DNA of 7,552 nt from Peptococcaceae bacterium UBA4997. Lineage in GTDB: Bacteria; Bacillota; Dehalobacteriia; UBA4068; UBA4997. Positions within the stretch are counted from its first letter, which is position 1. Every line of letters begins with the position of its first letter. The stretch spans positions 18,976 to 26,527 of the forward strand of contig DGYV01000037.1 of NCBI GenBank assembly GCA_002398485.1. Reading direction: 5' to 3'. Of this stretch, positions 1-6,847 are shown one piece after another. Below the pieces are notes generated by a model. The model was given only the letters and a program-made list of their open reading frames with translations, did no database searches and was not told the DNA's origin. The position numbers were made by a program, and so were the translations under genes.

Positions 1-177
1 GCTGGGTATACCCAGCACTTCCCTATGGAACATAGGGTCTATATAATCAGGCCCGCACTTGAAAGCTACAGGCGAAGCTCCACGCTTTACCAATGCTGCT
101 AACAGAGCCAATGTTATAGTGGTTTTGCCTGTACCGCTATTAGGCGCAGCTAATAAAATTCTTGCTGTATCAGACAT
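1..177 (-). CDS. cbiA: Cobyrinate a,c-diamide synthase CbiA, N-terminal part (cut by window edge)
   Basis: The first 59 codons of CbiA are present and the rest lies beyond the left edge. The family uses ATP and glutamine to amidate the a and c acetate side chains of cobyrinate in the cytoplasm. The sequence shows a P-loop, APNSGTGKTT at residues 11-20, and the family block FKCGPDYIDPMFH at residues 39-51. These are typical of the N-terminal synthetase domain of CbiA/CobB; the C-terminal glutaminase domain is not in view. The ATG lies inside the end of cbiET, so start and stop overlap in the eight bases ATGTCTGA. A GGGGTGGG stretch upstream may be the ribosome site. CobQ-type cobyric acid synthase is less likely because the GPDYIDPMFH block is the CbiA form. 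Confidence 0.93.
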   Translation of the reverse strand, partial: MSDTARILLAAPNSGTGKTTITLALLAALVKRGASPVAFKCGPDYIDPMFHREVLGIPS

Positions 178-1375
178 TTGCGCCCACCCCGCTTATAATG
201 AAAATAGGGTTTTCCGCCATCAGCAAATCATGCTCACCCAAGTGCTTGGCACGGCTGACGGCTACCTGAACTATCTCGGTATCCTTGATAGGCAGGCGAA
301 AAAAGGCCACAGTGGCTTCCGCAAGCGTTTCCAAACTGATTGCGCTCACCACTAAACGTACCTTAGGATTTTTCTTTAATAATGTTTCCAATATTTCCGT
401 AAGCTTGCCGCCCGAACCGCCTATAAAAGCCGCATTAGGAGCTTCCAGCTCTTTAATGGCTTCGGGAGCTTGCCCTTCGATACAGCTAAGGTTTAATGCA
501 CCCAACTTTTGGGCATTTTTTTGAATAAGGCAACAGCCTTCGGGCTCACGCTCTATGGCGTAAACCTTGCCGCGCCTTGCCAAAAGTGTTGCTTCCACGG
601 CAACGGAACCTGTACCGGCACCTATATCGTAAACTATGTCGCTTTCACAAAGCCTGAGCTTTGAAAGTATAACACTGCGCACCTCGCTTTTGGTCATCGG
701 TACAGCCCCCCGCAAAAAAACTCTATCGGGCAAACCGTAGGATACATTTTTGCAAGGTGTAGGATTATCCACCAACATTACTGCAAGCTCCTCATGCTCA
801 ATTTTCGCCAGCTCACTTACCGAACCTATGGCAATGAGTTCCCGCGCCGAGCCCAGGTTTTCGCCCACCGTTACCGTACAAGCACCTAAGCCGCAGGCCG
901 CAAGCTTGGCGCAAAGCTTTTGCACCGTCCAAACCCCACCCGTTAAAAAGAAGGTCTCTCTATGCTCTTTAACTGCGCTCACAGCATCGCAATCCTTACC
1001 GTGGGCGCTCACCAGGAACCAGTCCTGCCAGGGAATCAATAATTTGGCCGCAAAATACTGTACGCTGGATATTCCTGCTATCAGTTCTACCTCATTCCCC
1101 TTAAGCTGTGCAAGTAATTTTTTGGCACCGCTGTAAAAGCCTACATCACCGCTCATCAAAATACATACTTTTGCAAGTTTACGGTTCTCTTCAATGATTT
1201 GCCTTATTTCGTCAGCCTTAACAGCGGCAAATTTCAAAGCATTGCAATCATCAGGCAAGGTATTAAGCAAACGCTTAGCGCCTATGATAAGCTCAGCTTC
1301 CTCTATTGCCGCTTTGGCCTCCATTGTAAGCGTAACCATACTGCCCATACCCATGCCCACAATATTTATGCTCAT
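170..1375 (-). CDS. cbiET: Fused cobalt-precorrin-7 C5-methyltransferase / cobalt-precorrin-6B C15-methyltransferase (decarboxylating), CbiE-CbiT
   Basis: This 401-residue protein joins two SAM-dependent methyltransferases, in the same order as CobL of the aerobic pathway. Residues 1 to about 205 are CbiE (tetrapyrrole methylase fold), with VGMGMGS at 6-12, SGDVGFYSGA at 75-84, GISSVQ at 101-106 and PWQDW at 115-119. Residues about 215-395 are CbiT, a Rossmann-type methyltransferase, with the entry block GAVPMTKSEVR at 223-233, the SAM-binding loop DIGAGTGSVAVE at 250-261 and FIGGSGGKL at 317-325. In the anaerobic pathway CbiT methylates C15 and decarboxylates the C12 acetate, and CbiE then methylates C5, giving cobalt-precorrin-8. 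The ATG overlaps the cbiJ stop (ATGA) and is preceded by GGAGG seven bases upstream. The last codons overlap the cbiA start. Both domains look intact. Confidence 0.95.
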   Translation of the reverse strand: MSINIVGMGMGSMVTLTMEAKAAIEEAELIIGAKRLLNTLPDDCNALKFAAVKADEIRQIIEENRKLAKVCILMSGDVGFYSGAKKLLAQLKGNEVELIAGISSVQYFAAKLLIPWQDWFLVSAHGKDCDAVSAVKEHRETFFLTGGVWTVQKLCAKLAACGLGACTVTVGENLGSARELIAIGSVSELAKIEHEELAVMLVDNPTPCKNVSYGLPDRVFLRGAVPMTKSEVRSVILSKLRLCESDIVYDIGAGTGSVAVEATLLARRGKVYAIEREPEGCCLIQKNAQKLGALNLSCIEGQAPEAIKELEAPNAAFIGGSGGKLTEILETLLKKNPKVRLVVSAISLETLAEATVAFFRLPIKDTEIVQVAVSRAKHLGEHDLLMAENPIFIISGVGANV

Positions 1376-2133
1376 CTTTTAGCCTCCAATAGCCTTAAGA
1401 TCTCCTGCGAAATTTGGGCTTCGCTAAAACCCTCTTCTTGGGGGCGCCCAACAACTATAACATCTACATCAAGCTCCTTCGCCGCTTCCAGCTTATCAGG
1501 AAAACCACCGCATTTGCCGCCATCCTTGGTTACCATAGTTTTTATATTGAATTGCTTCAATAAGGCCATATTAAGTTCCTTGGAAAAAGGGCCCTGCATG
1601 GCAATAATATGCCCATAAGAAAAACCCAGCCCCAGGCAGGATTGCACTGATTCCGCGGTAGGCAGAACCCTTACATACAAACGCTCTTTAAAATCCTTTA
1701 TCTTTATAAAAGCACTTAGCTCCTTGCTGCCCGTGGTTATAAGAACATTACCACAGCTTTTTTCTAACACTTCCGCTGCATCTTGAACCGAGGGCACAAT
1801 AATACTACCGCCCGTTTGGCTCTTTTGCCTAAGCAAGCGTAAATAAGGCAGTTTTGCCGCTGTAGCTGCTGCTTTGATGTTATCGGATACCTCTACCGCA
1901 TAGGGGTGCGTTGCATCCACCACACATAAAAAAGCTTGCTCACACATCAGTTCCAGCATTTGCTTTTTATCCAAGCAACCCGCCAGTATCTTAAGTTTTT
2001 CCCCTGTTTCAGGTAAAAGCATCTTTCCGTATTCACTGGCAACGCATAAAGTAACCGCTATAGGATAAGCCGCAAGCACTTTGAGCAAGCTGTGTTCTTC
2101 ACTTGTACCGCCAAATAGTAATAATTTTTTCAT
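1372..2133 (-). CDS. cbiJ: Cobalt-precorrin-6A reductase CbiJ/CobK
   Basis: The 253-residue protein is a precorrin-6A reductase, which uses NAD(P)H to reduce the corrin macrocycle of (cobalt-)precorrin-6A to 6B. Family blocks are complete and in order: GGTSE at 8-12 (N-terminal dinucleotide loop), DATHPYA at 73-79, TTGSKEL at 133-139, RVLPT at 155-159, AMQGPFSKELN at 178-188 and TKDGGKCGGFPDKLEAA at 202-218. Length is usual for the family. The start codon overlaps the cbiH stop as ATGA. The bases just upstream (AAAAGAG abutting the ATG) leave no room for a normal ribosome site, so translation probably depends on ribosomes finishing cbiH. The symbol cobK is equally used; cbiJ fits the anaerobic context set by CbiD and CbiG. 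Confidence 0.94.
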   Translation of the reverse strand: MKKLLLFGGTSEEHSLLKVLAAYPIAVTLCVASEYGKMLLPETGEKLKILAGCLDKKQMLELMCEQAFLCVVDATHPYAVEVSDNIKAAATAAKLPYLRLLRQKSQTGGSIIVPSVQDAAEVLEKSCGNVLITTGSKELSAFIKIKDFKERLYVRVLPTAESVQSCLGLGFSYGHIIAMQGPFSKELNMALLKQFNIKTMVTKDGGKCGGFPDKLEAAKELDVDVIVVGRPQEEGFSEAQISQEILRLLEAKR

Positions 2134-2861
2134 CTCTTTTGTTCATAACCGCGTAGGTTTACCATTTTGCCATTCAGCAAACGGGTTTTACTGTTGCCAA
2201 TAAATACAGTGGTGAACATATCCACCTCTGTATCACGCAGTTCAGCAAGTGTAAGCAAGCGGCTTTGTTCTCCTTTCCTGCCTATATTTTGCACAATACC
2301 GCATACAGTTTCGGGGTCCCTATTTGCCAAAACTATATCACAGGCAAAGCGTAAATGTTCTTTACGCTTATGGCTGGCAGGATTATACAACACTATTACA
2401 AAATCACCCATGGCCGCTCCCTGCAAACGCTTTTCTATAAGCTGCCACGGCACTAAAAGATCGGAAAGGGATATCACGGCATAATCTTGCATCAGGGGAG
2501 CACCCAAAACAGCCGCTCCGCTTTGCGCCGCCGTTACCCCCGGCACCACCTCTATTTCAACATTCGGGTAAGCAGGAAGCAATTCATAAAGCAAGCCTGC
2601 CATGCCGTAAACACCTGCGTCCCCACTGCATACCATGGCAACCGTATTTTCAGCCGCCGCCTGCAAAGCCATTTTACAGCGTTCTATTTCACTGTGCATA
2701 GCTGTAGCAAAATACTGTTTATCAGGAAAAAGCGGCTGTACCAGCTCCACATATTTTGTATAGCCAAAAATAGCTTCCGCTTCCGCTAAGGCAAGCTGTG
2801 CCTGGCCTGTCATGCCTATAGCACTGCCGGGGCCAAGCCCAACTACAAATAACTTGTTCAT
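2130..2861 (-). CDS. cbiH: Cobalt-precorrin-3 (precorrin-3B) C17-methyltransferase, ring-contraction enzyme CbiH/CobJ
   Basis: The 243-residue enzyme belongs to the tetrapyrrole methylase family. It transfers a methyl group from SAM to C17 and, in the anaerobic route, brings about ring contraction to cobalt-precorrin-4. Motifs in order are VGLGPGS at 7-13, CSGDAGVYGMAG at 78-89, VPGVTAAQSGAAVLGAP at 106-122, MQDYAVISLSDLLVPW at 124-139, YNPASHKR at 159-166 and FIGNS at 220-224, ending in NLRGY at 235-239. The block AAxxGAPL..DYAVISLSD..VPW is diagnostic of CbiH/CobJ among these paralogues. Length is that of a stand-alone enzyme, without the C-terminal extension seen in some fusions. The ATG overlaps the cbiG stop as ATGA and has a strong GGGGAGG site four bases upstream. 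The stop overlaps cbiJ. Confidence 0.95.
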   Translation of the reverse strand: MNKLFVVGLGPGSAIGMTGQAQLALAEAEAIFGYTKYVELVQPLFPDKQYFATAMHSEIERCKMALQAAAENTVAMVCSGDAGVYGMAGLLYELLPAYPNVEIEVVPGVTAAQSGAAVLGAPLMQDYAVISLSDLLVPWQLIEKRLQGAAMGDFVIVLYNPASHKRKEHLRFACDIVLANRDPETVCGIVQNIGRKGEQSRLLTLAELRDTEVDMFTTVFIGNSKTRLLNGKMVNLRGYEQKR

Positions 2862-3874
2862 ACTTCCTCCCCAAATTTAACCGTATAAGGTGCTATAGCC
2901 AAGGCCATTGCCACCCCGTTTTCGGTATATTTTTTAATTATGAGCTTACCGCCGCTGCCTAAAACCGCACTGCGTTCACAAACATTATCTACACCTGTTG
3001 TTTCTAGCACAAATTTGGATAAGGCAAAATTGCCGCTCACCGCCGCCAATTCCGCAGCAGAGAATGTTTGAAAAAGCAGCCCGTGTGCTTCACAAAAAGC
3101 CAGTATGCCCTGTTCCTTTGCTTTTATATCTATACTGCAAACACTATAAACCGCTTCCCTGCATAAGCCCTCTTTAGCCAATAAGTTTGTGAAAACCGTT
3201 TCTATAACTTCAGCAGAAATGCCTTTTTTACAGCCTATGCCCAAACTCAAAACAGGTGGTACCAAACATAAAGCCTTATCAGCCAAAGAATCTGTTACCC
3301 CTTTATTTATGCTAAGAATGACATCACATTCATTCTCACTCATCACCAAACCACTTGGCAAACAGCCCTTTATAGGGAAAAAACTTTTAAAGCGGATAAT
3401 ACCCCCCTTCAAAAGAGAAGCGGACACTTTTTTGATTTGCTTGGGGTTGATGATTTTTATATTGTTTTCGCTGGCCCAGGTATCAACAGCAAAAACATTA
3501 TTGCAATCTGTAGCGGTAGTTATTACAGGAACAGCACCCAACACTTCAGCCGCATGATTTGCCAAACGGTTTGCACCGCCTATATGCCCTGAAAGCAAAG
3601 GAATTACAAATTTGGCGGTTTCATCTATTACCAAAACAGCAGGGTCGTTGGTTTTATTTTCTAAATATGGTGCTACAGCACGCACAGCTATACCTGTTGC
3701 CCCTACAAATACCAACGCATCCGCAGTTGCAAAATGCTCCTTTGTCCAACCGGAGAGCATCCCATCAGTACAGCGGTAAGCTTGCGCCTGCATAACCCCT
3801 TCATTCAATTTTGAGGCAAGCCTTTCAGCTAAAGCAAAGCCCTTGGTACTGAAAGAAATAATGCTTATTTTCAT
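2858..3874 (-). CDS. cbiG: Cobalt-precorrin-5A hydrolase CbiG
   Basis: CbiG opens the ring A delta-lactone of cobalt-precorrin-5A and releases the two-carbon fragment as acetaldehyde, giving cobalt-precorrin-5B. This step is characteristic of the anaerobic pathway. The 338-residue protein has the N-terminal domain blocks GATGIAVR at 58-65, YLENKTNDPAVLVID at 70-84, PLLSGHIGGANRLA at 92-105 and ITTATD at 118-123. After a more variable middle it has the C-terminal CbiG domain, LGIGCKKG at 211-218 and TGVDNVCERSA at 293-303. Both domains are present and the length is normal for a stand-alone CbiG. The ATG overlaps the cbiF stop as ATGA, with a moderate GAGAGG site about ten bases upstream. The stop overlaps the cbiH start. 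These overlaps put it in one coupled block with the methyltransferases before and after it in the pathway. Confidence 0.95.
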   Translation of the reverse strand: MKISIISFSTKGFALAERLASKLNEGVMQAQAYRCTDGMLSGWTKEHFATADALVFVGATGIAVRAVAPYLENKTNDPAVLVIDETAKFVIPLLSGHIGGANRLANHAAEVLGAVPVITTATDCNNVFAVDTWASENNIKIINPKQIKKVSASLLKGGIIRFKSFFPIKGCLPSGLVMSENECDVILSINKGVTDSLADKALCLVPPVLSLGIGCKKGISAEVIETVFTNLLAKEGLCREAVYSVCSIDIKAKEQGILAFCEAHGLLFQTFSAAELAAVSGNFALSKFVLETTGVDNVCERSAVLGSGGKLIIKKYTENGVAMALAIAPYTVKFGEEV

Positions 3875-4629
3875 ATTTTGTCCGCCTCTCGGAAAGCAGT
3901 AGTAAAAGAAGGGTCATAAAGCTTGGAGCGTTCGTACTCATCACCTAAAAAGCGGCCTACCAAAATAAGTGCTGTATTGCCTATTCCGTTTGCTAAGGCA
4001 GCTTCATGTAAAGTATCTACCGTACATTTAACAGTTTTTTCATCAGGCCAGGTGGCTTTATATACAATAGCAGCAGGAGTTTCAGGCGCAAAACCCCCCA
4101 ATAGCAGCTCACTTTGCAAAAGCTCCGTCATACCTACGCTTAAAAATATAACCATGGTACAGCCATGAGCAGCAAAGCTTCTAATGCTTTCCCTAGGCGG
4201 TACAGCTGTACGCCCTGCCATACGGGTAATAACAACACTTTGGCTCACAGCAGGCAATGTATATTCCACATCCAAAGCCGCCGCCGCTCCGCAAAAGCTG
4301 GATACCCCGGGCACACTTTCATAGCTTATCCCTTTTTTGTCCAGCTCGTCCATCTGCTCACGGATGGCTCCGTACAAACAGGGGTCCCCCGTATGCAAAC
4401 GCACGGTATCAAGACTATCGGCTTCCGCCTTTTGCATTACCTCCAATACTTGCTCCAAAGTCATTTCAGCACTGTTATATATAGTACAGCCCGTTTTAGC
4501 ATATTCAAGCAAAGCAGGGTTCACCAAGCTGCCTGCATAAATTATCACATCCGCCTGCTTAAGGCGTTCTGCTCCCCGCAAGGTGATAAGGTCAGGGGCG
4601 CCGCTGCCAGCCCCTACAAAATGAATCAT
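3871..4629 (-). CDS. cbiF: Cobalt-precorrin-4 C11-methyltransferase CbiF/CobM
   Basis: This SAM-dependent tetrapyrrole methylase methylates C11 of cobalt-precorrin-4 to give cobalt-precorrin-5A, the substrate of the adjoining cbiG product. With the start chosen here it is 252 residues. Motifs are FVGAGSGAPDLITLRG at 4-19, RLHTGDPCLYGAIREQMDEL at 77-96, VPGVSSFCGAAAAL at 106-119, ITRMAGRTAVPPRES at 134-148, FLSVGM at 162-167, YKATWPDEK at 190-198 and LYDPSFTTAFR at 238-248. The ITRMAGRTxVP and YKATWPDE blocks separate CbiF from its paralogues. An in-frame GTG at 4635 would be only one base from the AGGAGG site, so ATG at 4629, seven bases away, is the likely start. The gene follows cbiD by 19 bases and overlaps cbiG as ATGA. 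Confidence 0.95.
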   Translation of the reverse strand: MIHFVGAGSGAPDLITLRGAERLKQADVIIYAGSLVNPALLEYAKTGCTIYNSAEMTLEQVLEVMQKAEADSLDTVRLHTGDPCLYGAIREQMDELDKKGISYESVPGVSSFCGAAAALDVEYTLPAVSQSVVITRMAGRTAVPPRESIRSFAAHGCTMVIFLSVGMTELLQSELLLGGFAPETPAAIVYKATWPDEKTVKCTVDTLHEAALANGIGNTALILVGRFLGDEYERSKLYDPSFTTAFREADKI

Positions 4630-4642
4630 GACCACTCCTCCT
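4629..4642 (-). promoter_or_regulatory. Ribosome binding site that fixes the cbiF start
   Basis: AGGAGG reads on the minus strand at 4642-4637. It lies seven bases before ATG (4629-4627) and one base before an in-frame GTG (4635-4633). Only the ATG has workable spacing, which removes two residues from the longest possible reading. Confidence 0.8.
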
Positions 4643-4648
4643 TAAAAT

Positions 4649-5788
4649 CTAACTATCTAAAATGAATGAATCTATCAAAGCCGCCGCTGTTGTGGTTTGC
4701 CCAAGCTTTCCATAAACATTGCTGAAAAAAACCGCTCCTACCAAAACCTCTTTCCCCACACGCCTTTCCAAATGCTTTTGTATGCTTTGCGTTAAGGATA
4801 ACATCACAGCTTCCTGTAAACCACAGTCAAACAAAATTTCCAAGCCTGCATCTGTAGATACGGCAGCCAGCAATTCATTAAGCATTTCTCTTTCTGCCCC
4901 TGCCAGGGCGGCATGAAGAGCCAAAAGCTCCATGCGGCAATCCGCCACGGCGGAATGGGTGTTCATGATACCGCCCGCAACCTTGACAAGCTTACCTATA
5001 TGCCCTACCAAAAGAATTTTTTCAAAGCCGCTTGCTACAGCAAAATCCAAAGCCTCACCTATATAATTAGAACATTTTACAATGGGCGCATTTGCCAAAA
5101 ACGGGTTTTCTTTAATAAAGCCCTCCCCATAATTTCCGGGAGTTATAACTATATTACGCTTGCCTTCGGCCGCCAAAGCTCTTAGTTCAATACCTATGCA
5201 ATCTATAAGCGCCTGTGTGCTTTGAGGCTCCACTATACCGCTCGTTCCCAAAACGGAAATACCGCCTTCTATACCAAGCTTAGGGTTAAAGGTACGTCTA
5301 GCCAGCTCTACCCCTTTGGGTATGCTTATGATTATATCCAAACCGCCTTCATAATCATAATGCTCACAAACTTCCCTTACTGCTTTTTCTATCATCAGCC
5401 TGGGCACACGGTTAATGGCAGCCGCCCCAACAGGCTGATCCAGGCCCGCACGGGTAACACGGCCAATGCCTTTTCCTCCATCTATGCTTATAAATCCTCT
5501 TTTCGTTTTACGCACTTCCGCATAAACCAAGGCACCGTCTGTAACATCGGGGTCATCGCCCGCATCCTTTTGTACAGCACAACCGGCATAGCCAATACCT
5601 AATTTTGTTTCAAGCACAGGTACTTCCACAGTAAGCCCTTTCGGCGTTATTATAGAAACTTTTTCCACATATTCACCCGTAAACAGCATCAACGCCGCGG
5701 CTTTGGCCGCAAGCGCGGCACAACTGCCCGTGGTGAAGCCCATGCGCAAATTTTTGCTGCCTTTTTGTATATAATGCTCAAATAGCAT
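4649..5788 (-). CDS. cbiD: Cobalt-precorrin-5B C1-methyltransferase CbiD
   Basis: CbiD methylates C1 of cobalt-precorrin-5B using SAM to give cobalt-precorrin-6A. It is the anaerobic-pathway enzyme and is unrelated in fold to the tetrapyrrole methylases around it. The 379-residue protein carries the family blocks RMGFTTGSCA at 15-24, GCAVQKDAGDDPDVT at 69-83, GGKGIGRVTRAGL at 104-116, VGAAAINRVPRLMI at 120-133, TFNPKLGIEGGISVLGTSG at 166-184, ITPGNYGE at 215-222 and VGHIGKLVKVAGGIMNTHS at 261-279. Length and all blocks are normal, so the gene is intact. An AGGAG site lies seven bases upstream of the ATG. The gene is 22 bases after cbiL and ends in TAG 19 bases before cbiF. Product and substrate fit the downstream cbiG and cbiJ steps. 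Confidence 0.96.
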   Translation of the reverse strand: MLFEHYIQKGSKNLRMGFTTGSCAALAAKAAALMLFTGEYVEKVSIITPKGLTVEVPVLETKLGIGYAGCAVQKDAGDDPDVTDGALVYAEVRKTKRGFISIDGGKGIGRVTRAGLDQPVGAAAINRVPRLMIEKAVREVCEHYDYEGGLDIIISIPKGVELARRTFNPKLGIEGGISVLGTSGIVEPQSTQALIDCIGIELRALAAEGKRNIVITPGNYGEGFIKENPFLANAPIVKCSNYIGEALDFAVASGFEKILLVGHIGKLVKVAGGIMNTHSAVADCRMELLALHAALAGAEREMLNELLAAVSTDAGLEILFDCGLQEAVMLSLTQSIQKHLERRVGKEVLVGAVFFSNVYGKLGQTTTAAALIDSFILDS

Positions 5789-5810
5789 AAGGTTGCTCCT
5801 TTATGAATCT

Positions 5811-6500
5811 TTAATCCTTGATAACTATAGTTGCAAAGTAACCTTCGCTTTCACAACTTTCTTGAATATTTTTATATACTTTCTGGTTCTCCAACCCACA
5901 GTTTGCAACCAATGCCGCATGCTCGCTCATGCCCTTTTCCACCAAAACCTGTTTTAACTTGGGCAAGCCTTTGCCTGTTTTCATAATCACTTTTGTACCT
6001 TTAAGTTCCAAGCCATTTTCAAAACCATCATAATCAGAAGGGATGATATGAATAGGCTTTTTCATAGTGGTAAGGCTGGTTTCAAGCACTGCCGCCACTG
6101 CGCAAAAACTGGGTACGCCCGGAATTATTTCTGTTTTATAACCTGCTTTTTTGATGATTTCATTTATATAAGCAAAAGTGGAATAAATAGAAACATCGCC
6201 CAGGTTCAGCATGGCCACATCCATGCCCTTTTCAAGCTGATCCATTACTTTTTTAGCTTCTTTTTGGTGGCTTGCAGCAAGTTTTGCTTCATCTGCAGTC
6301 ATTAAAAAGTTAAGCAATATAATACTTTTTTGGCTAAGGTCTACCGCTCCTTCAACTATAGTTAAAGCAAGCATATTACCGCTTCCCGTTACAGGGGCGG
6401 CAATTATACTGCATTTTTCCAATATTTTTTTTGCTTTCAGGGTTAAAAGCTCGGGATCACCCGGGCCTACGCTAACACCATAAAATTTTCCTTTTTCCAT
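5811..6500 (-). CDS. cbiL: Cobalt-precorrin-2 C20-methyltransferase CbiL/CobI
   Basis: This is the first gene of the operon and the first committed methylation after cobalt insertion: SAM-dependent C20 methylation of cobalt-precorrin-2 to cobalt-precorrin-3. The 229-residue tetrapyrrole methylase shows YGVSVGPGDPELLTLKA at 7-23, AAPVTGS at 34-40, MLNLGDVSIYSTF at 97-109 and IIPGVPSFCAVAA at 125-137. The GVSVGPGDPELLTLKA opening and the LGDVSIYSTF block are typical of CbiL/CobI rather than CbiF, CbiH or CbiE. A short GGGG site lies about seven bases before the ATG. The leader carries a cobalamin riboswitch ending in a terminator 24 bases upstream, so transcription of the whole operon should fall when B12 is plentiful. 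The symbol cobI is also in use. Confidence 0.95.
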   Translation of the reverse strand: MEKGKFYGVSVGPGDPELLTLKAKKILEKCSIIAAPVTGSGNMLALTIVEGAVDLSQKSIILLNFLMTADEAKLAASHQKEAKKVMDQLEKGMDVAMLNLGDVSIYSTFAYINEIIKKAGYKTEIIPGVPSFCAVAAVLETSLTTMKKPIHIIPSDYDGFENGLELKGTKVIMKTGKGLPKLKQVLVEKGMSEHAALVANCGLENQKVYKNIQESCESEGYFATIVIKD

Positions 6501-6523
6501 TATATAGCCCCATTTCTTACTTT

Positions 6524-6556
6524 AAAAACAAAAAACCTCTCCGGCAAACGGAAAGG
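6524..6556 (-). terminator. Intrinsic terminator in the cbiL leader (riboswitch output)
   Basis: Read on the minus strand, CCUUUCCG (6556-6549) pairs over all eight positions, with one G-U pair, with CGGAGAGG (6543-6536) around a UUUGC loop. Six U residues, a G and five more U follow (6535-6524). It lies 24 bases before the cbiL start, downstream of a cobalamin aptamer, so it is the likely off-state structure. Confidence 0.85.
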
Positions 6557-6592
6557 ATAAAAAACAAAGTGTAACTTTGCGTTTATCAAACC
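6555..6592 (-). promoter_or_regulatory. Candidate antiterminator hairpin of the cbiL riboswitch
   Basis: On the minus strand GAUAAA (6587-6582) and CAAAGU (6579-6574) pair with ACUUUG (6570-6565) and UUUAUC (6561-6556), with a CG/UUU internal loop and a UAC end loop. This hairpin takes bases from the 3' arm of the upstream P13-like stem (6585-6591) and the first bases of the terminator stem (6555-6556). It could therefore be the alternative on-state fold. The overlap with the terminator is only a few bases, so the assignment is an inference. Confidence 0.45.
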
Positions 6593-6621
6593 GGCTAAAG
6601 ATCCGTCAGCCTGTGTTTGAT
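6585..6621 (-). promoter_or_regulatory. P13-like kissing-loop hairpin of the cbiL riboswitch
   Basis: Minus-strand AUCAAAC (6621-6615) pairs perfectly with GUUUGAU (6591-6585). An inner GGCU/AGCC stem (6611-6608 with 6596-6593) closes an 11-base loop beginning GACGG. GACGG can form four of five pairs with CCGCC in the aptamer's L5 loop, as expected for the L5-L13 contact of cobalamin riboswitches. Confidence 0.6.
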
Positions 6622-6766
6622 TCGCAGCGCAGGTATTCTGGCTTAGGCGTCAGCGCCTTGTTTCTCCTTCCCGTGAAAACCACAGTGGCATATTGAAACA
6701 GGCTCGTGCCTTTACAGCGGCGGCTCCGCGTGGGCTTTTAACCCAACTTCCCAAAGCGCAGCGAAT
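6620..6766 (-). ncRNA. Cobalamin riboswitch aptamer controlling the cbi operon
   Basis: The minus strand contains the cobalamin riboswitch core in order: GGGAAG, a GGGUUAAAAGCCC stem-loop, the GCCGCCGCUGU segment, UAUGCCACUG, GGGAAGG, and the B12 box AAGCCAGAAUACCUGC at 6644-6629. The P1 stem is visible: AUUCGCUGCGC (6766-6756) pairs with GCGCUGCGAAU (6630-6620) at ten of eleven positions. UGUUUC and GAAACA close another helix. The RNA family binds adenosylcobalamin or related corrinoids. Lying between the promoter and a terminator, it is expected to act as a transcriptional off switch for the cbi genes. Ligand preference cannot be read from the sequence by eye. Confidence 0.95.
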
Positions 6767-6780
6767 TAATTCACGTTTAA

Positions 6781-6809
6781 ACTTTACCTAAAAATAAGCG
6801 TTTTGTCAA
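6781..6809 (-). promoter_or_regulatory. Sigma-70/sigma-A promoter for the cbi operon
   Basis: On the minus strand a consensus -35 TTGACA (6809-6804) is followed by a 17-base spacer and TAAAGT (6786-6781, four of six matches to TATAAT). Transcription would begin near 6774, just before the riboswitch P1 stem at 6766. The exact -35, ideal spacing and position make this a good call. Confidence 0.75.
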
Positions 6810-6847
6810 GACACACCAGTAAAAGGATTGTTTTTTCCCCAACAGTG

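Noticed and set aside
170..1375. The CbiE N-terminal motif GMGMGS, which has Met where the related methylases in this operon have Pro (GxGPG), as a possible defect
   Set aside because: The rest of the CbiE domain is intact and, from memory, Met at this position occurs in other clostridial CbiE proteins, so it is not evidence of inactivity.
4630..4635. GTG start for cbiF two codons upstream
   Set aside because: Only one base separates it from the AGGAGG site. The ATG at 4629 has seven-base spacing and gives the usual N-terminus.
4165..4665. Long plus-strand open frame (166 codons) over cbiF, and similar plus-strand frames across 59-5602
   Set aside because: These lie opposite genes with complete conserved motif sets, have no recognisable domains or ribosome sites, and are antisense shadows.
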